Origin: BJGV01 sp964013575
GTDB lineage: Bacteria; Pseudomonadota; Gammaproteobacteria; Burkholderiales; Nitrosomonadaceae
Reading direction: 5' to 3'
Length of the DNA: 64,000 nt
Assembly: GCA_964013575.1 (NCBI GenBank)
Contig: CAXGWP010000006.1
Span: forward strand, 19,232-83,231
Shown: positions 1-9,484 of the stretch, one piece after another
Layout: each line of letters begins with the position of its first letter
How positions within the stretch are numbered: position 1 is the first letter of the stretch
The notes under the pieces: generated by a model
Told to the model about the DNA's origin: nothing
The model's database searches: none
What the model saw: the letters and a program-made list of their open reading frames with translations, nothing else
Made by a program: the position numbers and the translations under genes

Positions 1-393
1 TGCAAAAGCCACAGCTAAAGCAAAAAATACCATTTGCATGAGGTCGTAAGCTGGGTCTGTATTGGCCATTCCAATTAATGCGATTGTAATGGTTATTTGT
101 GACAGCAGCATCCACGCACGCCTTCTACCTAGCAATTTAGTTAGTAATGGTAATGATAAGCGATCAACTAGAGGGGACCATAGCCATTTAAATCCATATG
201 CCAGACCAATCCAGCTAAAATGTCCTATAGTTGACCTGTCAATTCCTGATTCTCTTAACCAGTATGAGAGAGTTCCCAATATTAAAAGTAGTGGGAGTCC
301 AGCTGAAAATCCAAGTGTAATCATTCCCAGCACTCTTGGATGACCATAAATACGGCATGCGTGTAGCCATTCTATAAGGAAAGTAGGAATCAT
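1..393 (-). CDS. AmpG-like MFS permease, N-terminal part
   Basis: This is the first 131 codons of a membrane permease whose 3' end lies beyond the window edge. Translation from the ATG at 393 gives MIPTFLIEWLHACRIYGHPR, then a hydrophobic stretch containing GFSAGLPLLL and TLSYWLRESGIDRSTIG. That pattern is typical of the AmpG family of major facilitator proteins, which import muropeptides (anhydro-muropeptides) from the periplasm for cell wall recycling. The conserved DR..LP..T.LLGRRRAW segment after the second or third membrane helix fits as well. The start codon overlaps the exoA stop codon as ATGA, so the two genes are probably translationally coupled. Substrate is inferred from the family only; other AmpG-like permeases of unknown substrate exist. 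Confidence 0.8.
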   Translation of the reverse strand, partial: MIPTFLIEWLHACRIYGHPRVLGMITLGFSAGLPLLLILGTLSYWLRESGIDRSTIGHFSWIGLAYGFKWLWSPLVDRLSLPLLTKLLGRRRAWMLLSQITITIALIGMANTDPAYDLMQMVFFALAVAFA

Positions 394-1163
394 AATTTAT
401 AGTCGTAATCAATAATAAGAGGAGCATGATCAGAGAATCTTTCTGACTTGTAAATTGAAGCCTTTATTGCTTTATTTGCAATATTAGGTGTGCTTATTTG
501 ATAGTCAATACGCCAACCTACATTCTTATCCCATGCTTTTCCACGGTTTGACCAAAATGTATACTGGTCTGGTTCTTTATTAGTTTCCCTAAATACATCT
601 ACAAATTTTAATTTATTTAGTATTGTTGTTAGCCATGCACGTTCTTCTGGTAAAAATCCTGAATTTTTTTGATTAGATCTCCAGTTTCTTAGATCTATTT
701 CTTTGTGAGCAATGTTCCAGTCGCCACAAATAATAATTTCTTTATTACTCTTAGCAAATTTTTTAAATAAGGGAAAAATTTTATTTAGAAAAAAAAATTT
801 TTCTTTTTGACGATGCTCTCCGCTAGACCCAGAAGGGAAATAGATAGAGATTACGATAAGATTATTAAAATCAGCATACAAATATCGCCCCTCATTATCA
901 ATCTTACTTATGCCTATGTTCTTAATAATTTTATTGGGCTTATATTTGGAGTATATACCTACTCCACTATATCCTTTTCTTTTTGCACTATGGAAATACC
1001 CATAATAGTTATTAGGTGAAAGTATCTCTTTGTTAAGGTCAGGAATTTGAGCTTTCAGTTCCTGTACGCAGATAATGTCAGCTCCCTGTTTTTGTAGCCA
1101 GAGAAAGAAACCTTTCTTTGCAGCAGAACGTACACCATTTAGGTTAAGCGTTATAATTCGCAT
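390..1163 (-). CDS. exoA: Exodeoxyribonuclease III (AP endonuclease family)
   Basis: A 257-residue DNA repair nuclease of the ExoA/XthA family, which cuts DNA at abasic sites and degrades 3' ends. Visible family motifs are LNLNG near residues 6-10, QELK with the metal-binding Glu35, GDWNIAH with the catalytic Asp/Asn, WRIDYQI, and the terminal SDHAPL with the catalytic Asp-His. The open frame continues 33 codons upstream, but the ATG at 1163 is chosen because it starts the conserved MRIITLNLNG and follows AAAGGAAA at good spacing. It diverges from pyrE by only 22 bp and overlaps the next gene (AmpG-like) by four bases. Confidence 0.93.
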   Translation of the reverse strand: MRIITLNLNGVRSAAKKGFFLWLQKQGADIICVQELKAQIPDLNKEILSPNNYYGYFHSAKRKGYSGVGIYSKYKPNKIIKNIGISKIDNEGRYLYADFNNLIVISIYFPSGSSGEHRQKEKFFFLNKIFPLFKKFAKSNKEIIICGDWNIAHKEIDLRNWRSNQKNSGFLPEERAWLTTILNKLKFVDVFRETNKEPDQYTFWSNRGKAWDKNVGWRIDYQISTPNIANKAIKASIYKSERFSDHAPLIIDYDYKL

Positions 1164-1185
1164 ATTTCCTTTTTTAATAATTATT

Positions 1186-1833
1186 ATGAATGATTTTAAG
1201 CAAGAATTTATCAAGTTTGCAATTAGTAAAGATATCTTGCGTTTTGGTGAATTCAAGACCAAAGCGGGTAGATTATCTCCTTATTTCTTTAATGCAGGTT
1301 TATTTAATGATGGTGATTCTCTGCATAAGATTGGACAATTTTACGCGAAAGCCATTCTTGACGCACAGCTTCCTTTTGATATGCTTTTTGGTCCCGCATA
1401 TAAAGGTATTCCTTTAGTTAGTGCTATTTCTATTAGTCTTTCTGAAATTGGGAATAACTATCCATTTTGTTTTAATAGGAAAGAAGTAAAAGATCATGGT
1501 GAGAAGGGTAGTTTAATAGGAGCACCTCTTTCTGGTGATATTTTAATAATTGATGATGTAATTTCGGCAGGAACTTCAATACGAGAGTCTGTAGATCTTA
1601 TTAGTATGGCTAGTGCCAGACCTTGTGGTGTGGTAGTTTCGCTTGATCGAATGGAACGGGGAGAAAATGGCCTATCAGCAATTCAAGAAATTCAAAATAT
1701 ATATAATATTCCAGTTATTAGTATTATTAATTTAGATGATTTAATAAATTATATGCGGATTAAAGATAATTTAGCATTTAATTTGAAAGCTGTAGAAAAT
1801 TACCGCTCTCAGTATGGAATCAAAGTAAATTAG
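1186..1833 (+). CDS. pyrE: Orotate phosphoribosyltransferase
   Basis: A 215-residue enzyme that joins orotate to PRPP to make orotidine 5'-phosphate, the fifth step of pyrimidine synthesis. The PRPP-binding loop is clear as ILIIDDVISAGTS around residues 118-130, and the N-terminal RFGEFKTKAGRLSPYF region and FGPAYKGIPL are typical of PyrE. The frame is open further upstream, but that part is antisense to exoA, so the ATG at 1186 that begins MNDFKQEF is taken. The gene is divergent from exoA and convergent with purA, a layout common in betaproteobacteria. Confidence 0.95.
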   Translation: MNDFKQEFIKFAISKDILRFGEFKTKAGRLSPYFFNAGLFNDGDSLHKIGQFYAKAILDAQLPFDMLFGPAYKGIPLVSAISISLSEIGNNYPFCFNRKEVKDHGEKGSLIGAPLSGDILIIDDVISAGTSIRESVDLISMASARPCGVVVSLDRMERGENGLSAIQEIQNIYNIPVISIINLDDLINYMRIKDNLAFNLKAVENYRSQYGIKVN

Positions 1834-1876
1834 ATGAACGTTATTATTTAAATAGTATATTCTTACTGAAAGAGAA

Positions 1877-3187
1877 TTAGTCGAATGGATGTCGTAATAC
1901 AATAGTTTCTTCTCTGCCTGGCCCGGTTGATACCATATCTACTGAGACTTCACATATTGACTCGATACGTTTAAGATAATTTTGCGCTAATGCTGGTAGC
2001 TGATTAAAACTCTTAACACCTACAGTACTTTCTTTCCATCCTTCCATTTCTTCATATATAGGTTCACAATTAGCTAATTCATATGCACCTATTGGTAAGA
2101 CATCGTTTTTTTCTATTTCTTTATTTATTTTCTTGTTAAATTTATAGCCTATACCTATCTTTAATGTTTTTATTCCATCTAAAACATCAAGTTTTGTTAT
2201 ACATAATCCAGAGATACCATTTGTTTGAATGGCTCTTTTCATTGCTACAGCATCAAACCAACCACAGCGGCGTGGACGACCAGTTGTTGCGCCAAACTCA
2301 TTTCCACATTTTGCAAGGTATCTCCCAATATTATCATTTAATTCTGTAGGAAAAGGTCCGGCACCAACTCTTGTAGTATAGGCTTTAGTAATACCTAAAA
2401 TATAATGTAATTTTTGTGGGCCAACTCCACTACCAGTTGTTGCGGCTCCAGCAATGCAGTTACTTGAAGTAACATAAGGATAGGTACCATGGTCTATATC
2501 AAGCATGGTTCCTTGGGCTCCTTCAAATAAAAGATTATTACCTTCTTTATTAGCTTTATATAAGCGTTGTGATACATCAGTTACTACCGGTTTAATGCGT
2601 TCTGCTAGAGATAGCATATCATCAAGAGTTTTCTGTAAGCATACAGTTGGTGAGTGAAAGTAATTTTTTAGTAAGAAGTTATGATATGCTAAAATTTCCT
2701 CAAGTTTAGTAGCAAAATAATGTTGATTAAATAGATCTTGTATACGTAATGCTCTTCTTGCAGCTTTATCTTCATAGACAGGCCCTATTCCTCTTCCAGT
2801 AGTACCAATTTTATTGGTACCCATAGCTTCCTCTTTAGTCTTATCAAGTTCAATATGACTAGGTAGAATGAGTGGACAGGCCTTACTAATATATAGTCTT
2901 TCCATTACATTAACTTCTGCCTGTTCTAGCATATCAACCTCTTCAAATAGTGCTTTTAGAGATATTACAACGCCATTTCCAATGTAGCAGTTAACATTAT
3001 CACGTAAGATTCCAGATGGTATTAGATGTAAAACGGTTTTTTTGCTGCCAATTACTAGCGTGTGACCAGCATTGTGTCCTCCCTGGAAGCGAACAACTCC
3101 TTGTGCATGATCTGTTAACCAGTCAACAATTTTTCCTTTTCCTTCATCGCCCCATTGGGTGCCAACTACTACAATGTTCTTAGTCAT
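1877..3187 (-). CDS. purA: Adenylosuccinate synthetase
   Basis: A 436-residue GTP-dependent enzyme that converts IMP and aspartate to adenylosuccinate, the committed step to AMP. The N-terminal GTP-binding segment GTQWGDEGKGKIVDWL, the IMP-contacting GGHNAGHT, TGRGIGPVYEDKAARR and the C-terminal VSTGPGRE are all present, and the length matches the usual 430 or so. It lies about 100 bp downstream of hisZ on the same strand, matching the conserved hflK-hflC-hisZ-purA arrangement of betaproteobacteria. Confidence 0.97.
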   Translation of the reverse strand: MTKNIVVVGTQWGDEGKGKIVDWLTDHAQGVVRFQGGHNAGHTLVIGSKKTVLHLIPSGILRDNVNCYIGNGVVISLKALFEEVDMLEQAEVNVMERLYISKACPLILPSHIELDKTKEEAMGTNKIGTTGRGIGPVYEDKAARRALRIQDLFNQHYFATKLEEILAYHNFLLKNYFHSPTVCLQKTLDDMLSLAERIKPVVTDVSQRLYKANKEGNNLLFEGAQGTMLDIDHGTYPYVTSSNCIAGAATTGSGVGPQKLHYILGITKAYTTRVGAGPFPTELNDNIGRYLAKCGNEFGATTGRPRRCGWFDAVAMKRAIQTNGISGLCITKLDVLDGIKTLKIGIGYKFNKKINKEIEKNDVLPIGAYELANCEPIYEEMEGWKESTVGVKSFNQLPALAQNYLKRIESICEVSVDMVSTGPGREETIVLRHPFD

Positions 3188-3291
3188 ATAATTATGTATT
3201 AAGATTTTTCTATTAGGTTAGGGGGTCTATACTATAATTCTTAAGAAAAATTTTTCTGCTAGTAAGTATATGAAAAAAATGGATTATACAA

Positions 3292-4464
3292 TTATATAGT
3301 TGCAATTTTCCATACTTTATTCTTTAGTATTAGTTTCTTGTCACAGTTATACGTGTCTTTATTCTTACTTTGCCTTGGCAACTTTACCACTACAATTTTC
3401 CCTTGCTTGCGTAGCTGTGCTATTTTCTTATCAAGTAATTTGTCATTTTTTCTGTATGGAGCTAAAATTCCTTTAGGATATGGATAAGGTTGTTGATTTA
3501 ATTTTGATAATTCTCGTAAATCAATACTAAATCCTGTAGCTGGTCGGGCTCGTCCAAATGCTTTCCCAATTTCATCATAACGCCCACCTAGTGAAATAGC
3601 ATTAGGGTGATTTTTAGTATATGCTGAAAATACTATACCAGTATGGTAATGATAGCCCCGTAAATCTGATAGATCGAATGCTAAAGAGCATTCTGTTGAT
3701 TTGAATTCTTTTGCTACTGTTTCTAATTCATCTAGCGCTTTTATAATTTCTGGATGATTAGGTAGGATATTTCGAGCTTGCGTCAATATTTTTTTATCTC
3801 CATATAATTTTGGTAATAACATTAAAGCTTGACCTACCTTATTTCTAATGCCTTTATTGAACCCTGAGCAGAGAGTCTTTAAAGATGGAATATCCTTTGC
3901 TTGGAGTGCATTAAATAAATCTATTTCTAAGTTTTCTGGGATTTTTGCTGCTCTTACAAGGCCTCTAAATACAGCAACATGACCAAGATCTAAATGAATT
4001 TTATCTATTCTAAACATTGCTAGAATCTGCAGCATCAGGCGTTGAATTTCTAAATCACTTTCTAATCCAATATGTCCATATAGTTCAGCACCGATTTGAA
4101 ACGGTTCACGAGTACCGGCTATTCCTGTTGGTATGGTATGTAGTACGCTACCTGCATAGCATAAACGGGTGATACCATTACAATTTAATAAGTGAGCATC
4201 AATACGTGCGGTTTGTGGAGTTATATCTGGACGTAGACCTATCATTCTTCCACTCAATTGATCGACCATTTTGAACATACGTAAATTCATATCACTACCG
4301 CTACCAGAAGTAAGAGATTCAACAAATTCTAGCATTGGAGGCACTACTAGTTGATAACCATGCACTACTAGCAAATCTAGAATCTGTCTTCGCATTGATT
4401 CGATACGTTGTGCTTCTGTAGGCAGGATATCTTCAATGTATTCGGGAAGGACCCAATTACGCAT
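3292..4464 (-). CDS. hisZ: ATP phosphoribosyltransferase regulatory subunit
   Basis: A 390-residue paralogue of histidyl-tRNA synthetase that acts as the regulatory subunit for short-form HisG in histidine biosynthesis. The class II synthetase core is recognisable: the start WVLPEYIEDILPTEAQRIES, the motif 2 region with PDITPQTARIDAH, the FQIGAELYGH segment, and the GGRYDEIGKAFGRARPATGF block near residue 290. The C-terminal anticodon-binding domain of true HisS is replaced by a short tail. Position between the hfl genes and purA supports HisZ rather than HisS. Confidence 0.93.
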   Translation of the reverse strand: MRNWVLPEYIEDILPTEAQRIESMRRQILDLLVVHGYQLVVPPMLEFVESLTSGSGSDMNLRMFKMVDQLSGRMIGLRPDITPQTARIDAHLLNCNGITRLCYAGSVLHTIPTGIAGTREPFQIGAELYGHIGLESDLEIQRLMLQILAMFRIDKIHLDLGHVAVFRGLVRAAKIPENLEIDLFNALQAKDIPSLKTLCSGFNKGIRNKVGQALMLLPKLYGDKKILTQARNILPNHPEIIKALDELETVAKEFKSTECSLAFDLSDLRGYHYHTGIVFSAYTKNHPNAISLGGRYDEIGKAFGRARPATGFSIDLRELSKLNQQPYPYPKGILAPYRKNDKLLDKKIAQLRKQGKIVVVKLPRQSKNKDTYNCDKKLILKNKVWKIATI

Positions 4465-4510
4465 ATTTATTATTTAGAAATTTTTAATTTAGAAACGAAA
4501 AGATATGAGT

Positions 4511-4696
4511 TTATTTAACAAGGTATAGCATTATTAAGCCTAGTAGCATAGAAGTCAGGCCTATAAAACGAACCTGATTATCAGCAGCCTCAGTTAGTTT
4601 TTTGAAAGCGTCACGCCAAATGCTGGGAAATAAAAATGGCAGCATTCCTTCTAATACTAACATCAATGCAAATGCAATTAGCAAAGTTTCCCACAT
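4511..4696 (-). CDS. Small DUF2065 membrane protein
   Basis: A 61-residue protein with two hydrophobic segments (about residues 5-24 and 44-60) separated by a polar stretch containing WRDAFKKLTEAADNQVRFIGL. This is the DUF2065 (YjeT-type) pattern. Such small proteins sit beside hflC in many proteobacteria, as here, where it lies between hflC and hisZ on the same strand. Its function is not known; a role around the FtsH-HflKC membrane protease complex is only suggested by location. Confidence 0.85.
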   Translation of the reverse strand: MWETLLIAFALMLVLEGMLPFLFPSIWRDAFKKLTEAADNQVRFIGLTSMLLGLIMLYLVK

Positions 4697-4830
4697 ATTT
4701 CTAATAGCTCCAATAGTATATTTTTATATTGAAGCTTTTAAAAAATTCGTTGCTAATTGTAACTATAATAAAAGGCACAAATGAATACAGTAATTTTAAT
4801 TAATGGTTAATAAATTAAAGAATCTGTTTT

Positions 4831-5697
4831 TTATTGCTTCTTTGAGTTCTTTAAGTATTTAAAAAATTCAGTATTGGGTTCAAGTACCATTATATCATTC
4901 TTGTTCTGGAAGCTTTGTCTATAAGCTTCCAAGCTGCGATAGAAAGAATAAAATTCTGGGTTCTTTTTGAATGCCTCAGCATATATTTTTGTGGCTTTAG
5001 CATCTCCTTCACCCTTAATTATTTGTGCATCCCGGTATGCTTTAGCCATAATTACTTCTCGCTGTCGATCAGCATTAGAGCGAATTTTTTCAGATTCCGC
5101 AAAACCAGTTGATCTTAATTCATTAGCCACACGTTTTCTTTCTGCCTCCATTCTCCTATAGACTGATTCGCTTACTTCTTGTGGCAAATCAACTCTTTTT
5201 AGGCGAACATCCACCACCTCTACACCAATATTACGGGCATCAACATCAGCTTTTTGGCGCATTATCTCCATAATTTTATCACGCTGTCCAGAAACTACTT
5301 CATGTACTGTACGGTTACCAAACTCATCACGTAAGCTTGAATTTACAGTTTGTGCTAGACGAACTCTAGCTAATGCTTCATCACCTTGTACACTAATGTA
5401 ATATTGTTTTACATCAACGATACGCCACTTAACAAATAAATCTACTAATACATTCTTTTTCTCAGATGTGATAAACCGCTCAGGTTCTTCAGAATCCATA
5501 GTTAAGATACGTGAATCAAAAAAGCGTACATTCTGGACTATAGGGATTTTGAAATATAATCCTGGGGATGTTTTTACAGACACAACTTCCCCTAGCTGAA
5601 AGACGATTGCCCTTTGACGTTGATCAACAATATATAGTGAAGAACTTATAAGAAGGAATAAAACAACAATAATAGCTAATAATGTTTGGCTTTTCAT
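4831..5697 (-). CDS. hflC: HflC, modulator of FtsH protease
   Basis: A 288-residue membrane-anchored SPFH/band 7 protein. One N-terminal hydrophobic helix (about residues 5-23) is followed by YIVDQRQRAIVFQLGEV, the typical start of the SPFH domain, then a charged helical region rich in Glu, Arg and Ala (residues 170-250) and the family segment AEAFKKNPEFYSFYRSLEAY. HflC pairs with HflK to form a large periplasm-facing cage around the FtsH protease. The start codon directly abuts the hflK stop codon, so expression is probably coupled. Confidence 0.95.
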   Translation of the reverse strand: MKSQTLLAIIVVLFLLISSSLYIVDQRQRAIVFQLGEVVSVKTSPGLYFKIPIVQNVRFFDSRILTMDSEEPERFITSEKKNVLVDLFVKWRIVDVKQYYISVQGDEALARVRLAQTVNSSLRDEFGNRTVHEVVSGQRDKIMEIMRQKADVDARNIGVEVVDVRLKRVDLPQEVSESVYRRMEAERKRVANELRSTGFAESEKIRSNADRQREVIMAKAYRDAQIIKGEGDAKATKIYAEAFKKNPEFYSFYRSLEAYRQSFQNKNDIMVLEPNTEFFKYLKNSKKQ

Positions 5698-6921
5698 TTA
5701 TCTTGACTCCCGTTCGCGAATTCGAAATGCTTCACGAGAACGCTGTGTGCGCGTAGCCCTAGGTTCTGGTAGGGCTTCTGGTTGAGGAGAGGCAGCTGCT
5801 GTAGTAGCAGCTGGGGTTGCTGGAGTAGTTTTTGATGTAGTGGAGCTTTTGTCTATTATTTTATCGAGTGGCAAATACATTAGATTGTTACTGCTTTTTG
5901 AATCTACTAGTACCTTGTTTGATTTTGTTAATACCTCTTGCATCATATCAAGGTAAAGGCGATCACGAGTTACACTAGGTGCTTTATTATATTCAACTAA
6001 TATTTGCTCAAATCGGTTAGCATCACCAGTAGAATTTTCAATTACTCGTTGTTTGTACCCCTCAGATTCTTCCATTAAGCGGGCTGCATTACCTTTTGCT
6101 TTTGGGATAACATCGTTAGCATAGGCTTCCCCTTCATTCTTTTGCCTTTCTTTATCCTGCCCTGCTTTTACTGCATCATCAAATGCTGCTTGAACTTGCT
6201 CTGGCGGCTGAGCATTTTGCATAGTAACTTTGCTTATAGCAATTCCTATTTTGTAGTGATCAAGAAGTCCTTGCATTAAAGCTGTTGCTTTTGCTGCAAC
6301 GTCTTCACGTCCTTCATATAGAACATAGTCCATGCTACTTTTTCCAATAACTTCACGAATAGATGATTCTGCGGCTTGTAGTACAGCCTCATCTGGATTA
6401 CGGTTATTGAATAGGTATTCTTGAGGACTTTTAAGTATATATTGCACAGCAAATTGGATATCAATTATATTTTCATCATCAGTTAACATTAATGATTCTT
6501 TCAGCACTTTACTAGATACATTATTACGGTATCCAATTTCAATTGTTCTTACTTGACTTACATTAACTAATTCAACCGTTTCAGCTGGATAAGGTAAATG
6601 CCAGCTTAAACCTGCTGGAGTTGTTTCACTATATTGGCCGAAACGTAGAACTACACCTCGTTGACCTTCATTAACAATGTAAAATCCGCTAGCTATCCAT
6701 AATAACAGAAGGATAACAAGGAGAACGCCAACACTTAAACTACCACTAAGCCGTTTAAAGTTGTCGCCACCACCTCCATTTTTGCCTTCATCGTTACTAG
6801 GACGTTTTGTGCGTCCGCCAAAAAGATCATTAAGCTTCTTGTTAACGTTTCGTAGCATTTCATCTAGATCGGGAGGCCCAGATCCATTATTTTTTTTCCC
6901 CCACTGCGGGTCATTTCCCAT
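5698..6921 (-). CDS. hflK: HflK, modulator of FtsH protease
   Basis: A 407-residue partner of HflC. The N-terminus has the Gly/Asn-rich signature WGKKNNGSGPPDLDEMLR, followed by a single membrane helix near residues 62-82, the SPFH domain starting at GFYIVNEGQRGVVLRFGQY, and a coiled-coil rich region with AKGNAARLMEESEGYKQRV. The C-terminus is low-complexity Thr/Ala/Pro followed by an Arg/Glu-rich tail, which is common in HflK. It is the upstream gene of the hflK-hflC pair and lies 93 bp after hflX on the same strand. Confidence 0.95.
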   Translation of the reverse strand: MGNDPQWGKKNNGSGPPDLDEMLRNVNKKLNDLFGGRTKRPSNDEGKNGGGGDNFKRLSGSLSVGVLLVILLLLWIASGFYIVNEGQRGVVLRFGQYSETTPAGLSWHLPYPAETVELVNVSQVRTIEIGYRNNVSSKVLKESLMLTDDENIIDIQFAVQYILKSPQEYLFNNRNPDEAVLQAAESSIREVIGKSSMDYVLYEGREDVAAKATALMQGLLDHYKIGIAISKVTMQNAQPPEQVQAAFDDAVKAGQDKERQKNEGEAYANDVIPKAKGNAARLMEESEGYKQRVIENSTGDANRFEQILVEYNKAPSVTRDRLYLDMMQEVLTKSNKVLVDSKSSNNLMYLPLDKIIDKSSTTSKTTPATPAATTAAASPQPEALPEPRATRTQRSREAFRIRERESR

Positions 6922-7014
6922 AATGTTATTTATTCCAATTTATTGTATTAATTAGTTTCGACGTATGAGTAGCCTAGTAAGTTCCATATAGATTACATAC
7001 AATATTTTATATCT

Positions 7015-8205
7015 TTAATTGGTTATAGTACGCTTATCACCTAATGTTTTAATTTGAGGTAATATTTTACACCATTGTGGTGTGTCTTGTTTAATTGCTT
7101 CAGTTAGTGCTAGTTTAATAAAATTAATTCCTTCACCAGTTTTTGCGCTTAAGCGAATTAATTCTATCCTACCATACTTGTTACGTCGATACCCAGACGT
7201 TCCTATCGATGAATCTGCTAAGTCAATTTTATTTAATATTAATATTTGTGGAACTGTATCAGCACCAATTTCCTGTAATACTTTATTTACTTCTTCAATT
7301 TGCTCATCTCGATTAGTACTGCTTGCATCTACTACATGAAGTAATATATTTGATTGTACAGTTTCTTCTAATGTTGCCTTAAATGCGGCAATTAGTGTAT
7401 GTGGTAATTCACGAATAAATCCTACAGTGTCAGAGATAACCAATGGCCCATACTCTGGAATATAAAGTTTACGAGTAGTTGCGTCTAATGTTGCAAAAAG
7501 TTTGTTTGCAGCATATGTTTTTTTTCTAGTAAGGCAATTAAATAAGGTAGATTTACCTACATTTGTATAACCAATGATAGAAACTGAAATGACTTGGGCT
7601 CGTTTTCTGGTGCGTCTTTGAATATTTCTTCTAGACTGTAGCTTTATAAGCTTCTCTTTTAATAATTTAACTCTTTTTCCTAGTAATCTTCGGTCTGTTT
7701 CAAGTTGAGTTTCCCCTGGCCCACGTAAACCTATACCACCTTTTTGTCGTTCTAAATGAGTCCATCCACGTACTAAGTGAGTAGATAAATATTGAAGTTG
7801 GGCCAATTCAACTTGAAGTTTTCCTTCATGGCTTTTGGCTCGTTGAGCAAATATATCTAAAATTAGGCTAGTACGGTCTATTACACGACAATTCAGGTAC
7901 ATCCCTAGATTTCGTTGTTGAGTAGGGGACAGTTCATTATTAAATATTACTAATTGGGCACCAGTTCTCCTTAGTGTTTCTGCAATCTCATTTACTTTTC
8001 CTTTACTTGCATAAGTTGCAGGGTTAGGTTTATGGTTTTTGCTTTTAACCTCTGCAAGGATTGTAAGTTTATCGCTTATTGCTAGTTGTTTTAATTCTTC
8101 TAAGTCTTCTGAATATTTATTGTCACCAATATTTAAGCTAACAAGAATAGTACTATTTTTTCTATTTCCAGAATTAGTTGAATTACTGGGAATATTATCA
8201 GGCAT
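7015..8205 (-). CDS. hflX: GTPase HflX
   Basis: A 396-residue ribosome-associated GTPase that splits stalled or stressed 70S ribosomes in characterised bacteria. The N-terminal HflX domain shows FNNELSPTQQRNL and the linker GLRGPGETQLETDRR. The G domain has Walker A GYTNVGKST near residue 210, DTVGFI, and NKIDL. The ATG at 8205 is chosen over an earlier in-frame ATG at 8262 that falls inside hfq; with this choice the gene overlaps the hfq 3' end by only 8 bases. The hfq-hflX-hflK-hflC order is a widespread proteobacterial unit. Confidence 0.95.
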   Translation of the reverse strand: MPDNIPSNSTNSGNRKNSTILVSLNIGDNKYSEDLEELKQLAISDKLTILAEVKSKNHKPNPATYASKGKVNEIAETLRRTGAQLVIFNNELSPTQQRNLGMYLNCRVIDRTSLILDIFAQRAKSHEGKLQVELAQLQYLSTHLVRGWTHLERQKGGIGLRGPGETQLETDRRLLGKRVKLLKEKLIKLQSRRNIQRRTRKRAQVISVSIIGYTNVGKSTLFNCLTRKKTYAANKLFATLDATTRKLYIPEYGPLVISDTVGFIRELPHTLIAAFKATLEETVQSNILLHVVDASSTNRDEQIEEVNKVLQEIGADTVPQILILNKIDLADSSIGTSGYRRNKYGRIELIRLSAKTGEGINFIKLALTEAIKQDTPQWCKILPQIKTLGDKRTITN

Positions 8206-8449
8206 CAGAATCAAACATATTTGGAATCTCAAATTCAGCAGAGAAAGTTTTAGTTGGGACAACAGTAGAGATAGCGTGCTTATATACCATTTGTGTCACA
8301 GTATTCTTTAGAAGTATTACATATTGATCAAATGATTCAATTTGACCTTGTAGTTTGATTCCGTTTACTAAATAAATTGATACCGGGATATGTTCTTTTC
8401 GTAGGGCATTTAAAAATGGATCTTGTAAGAGTTGTCCTTTAACTGTCAT
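8198..8449 (-). CDS. hfq: RNA chaperone Hfq
   Basis: An 83-residue Sm-like protein that forms hexamers and matches small RNAs with target mRNAs. The core is nearly identical to the proteobacterial consensus: KGQLLQDPFLNALRKE, Sm1 with VSIYLVNGIKLQGQIESFDQ and Sm2 with QMVYKHAIST. The tail after PTKTF is short, as is usual in betaproteobacteria. A GGAG Shine-Dalgarno lies just upstream of the ATG. miaA, often the neighbour upstream of hfq, is not here; rppH follows after a 150-bp gap. Confidence 0.97.
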   Translation of the reverse strand: MTVKGQLLQDPFLNALRKEHIPVSIYLVNGIKLQGQIESFDQYVILLKNTVTQMVYKHAISTVVPTKTFSAEFEIPNMFDSDA

Positions 8450-8599
8450 TGGAGTCTCCTTATTTTAATTATTAAGATTTAACTTTACTTTTTTTAGTAA
8501 ATCTACAATTATAAAATTGGTGGAAATATAATATATTTTAAATTAAGAGTTGTACAAAATAGATTAAAAAAATTTTTAATTAGTGCTCTATTTATGATT

Positions 8600-9172
8600 T
8601 CATGATTTGTTTTTATTATTAGTAGATATTGCTTTGTCTAAATTCATATTTTTTAGATAGATGCGATTATATTTTCCATATTTATGTATTTCGTGTGATT
8701 CACGGTTAATCAATCGTGCCAATTCAGTAAGTGCCTGATAATATACTTGACGTTTAAATTCAACTACTGATTCAAGCTCAATCCAATATTGATTCCAGCG
8801 CCAAGCATCAAATTCAGGGCGTACATTTGCACGCAGTGATACATCTGAATCTCTCCCTACTAGCCGCAATAAATACCAAATTTGTTTTTGACCTTTATAG
8901 TTTCCTCGCCATTCACGCTTTATCCAATGATCTGGTACTTCATAGCGTAGCCAATCACGGGTACGCCCTACAATTTCAATATGACGTGGGTGCAGTCCCG
9001 TTTCTTCTGTTAATTCCCTATACATGGCTTGTTCTGGGCTCTCCCCAGGGTTGATGCCCCCTTGAGGGAACTGCCAAGAGTTTTGTTTTACACGTTTCCC
9101 CCAGAATACCTCATTCTTTTTGTTCAAAAGAATGATGCCAACATTAGAGCGATATCCATTGCGATCGATCAT
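8600..9172 (-). CDS. rppH: RNA pyrophosphohydrolase
   Basis: A 190-residue Nudix hydrolase that removes pyrophosphate from the 5' end of mRNA and so starts RNase E-dependent decay. The start MIDRNGYRSNVGIILLN and WQFPQGGINPGES are RppH hallmarks, and the Nudix box is complete (G, five residues, E, seven residues, REL, then EETG). The family core ends near residue 160 and a polar, Lys/Asn-rich extension follows. In betaproteobacteria rppH is commonly next to proS, as here, where the two genes diverge. Confidence 0.95.
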   Translation of the reverse strand: MIDRNGYRSNVGIILLNKKNEVFWGKRVKQNSWQFPQGGINPGESPEQAMYRELTEETGLHPRHIEIVGRTRDWLRYEVPDHWIKREWRGNYKGQKQIWYLLRLVGRDSDVSLRANVRPEFDAWRWNQYWIELESVVEFKRQVYYQALTELARLINRESHEIHKYGKYNRIYLKNMNLDKAISTNNKNKS

Positions 9173-9484
9173 ATTATTTATCAGTGCTATTCATTCCTAT
9201 AAGATTGATACAGATTTTTTCATACTTTATACTAGAATGAAAGTAAACGCTAAATTTATAATAGTAAGTTTTTTATATTTAATTTCCAATGAGAAATGAA
9301 AAAATATTTTTATTTTAATGCCATGAAAAGGAATGTTTTTTAAAATTAACAAGATGGAGTATGCATAAGTATATGATTTTATATATAAATAATTAGATGA
9401 ATATAGATTTTAGAGTAAACAATATATGTTAAATTCTTTTAAGTCAGGATTATCTCAATTTAATTGCTTTGATGGAGCTAAGTG
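9173..9484. other. Intergenic region between rppH and proS
   Basis: A 312-bp AT-rich divergent intergenic stretch. It must carry promoters for both genes, but I see no clear -35/-10 pair or stable hairpin and no credible small ORF. The proS ribosome binding site (GGAG at 9473-9476) is the only element I can place. Confidence 0.5.

Noticed and set aside
62..427. Short frames on both strands at the left edge
   Set aside because: The minus-strand frame of the AmpG-like permease, entering from the left edge and overlapping exoA by ATGA, explains this stretch.
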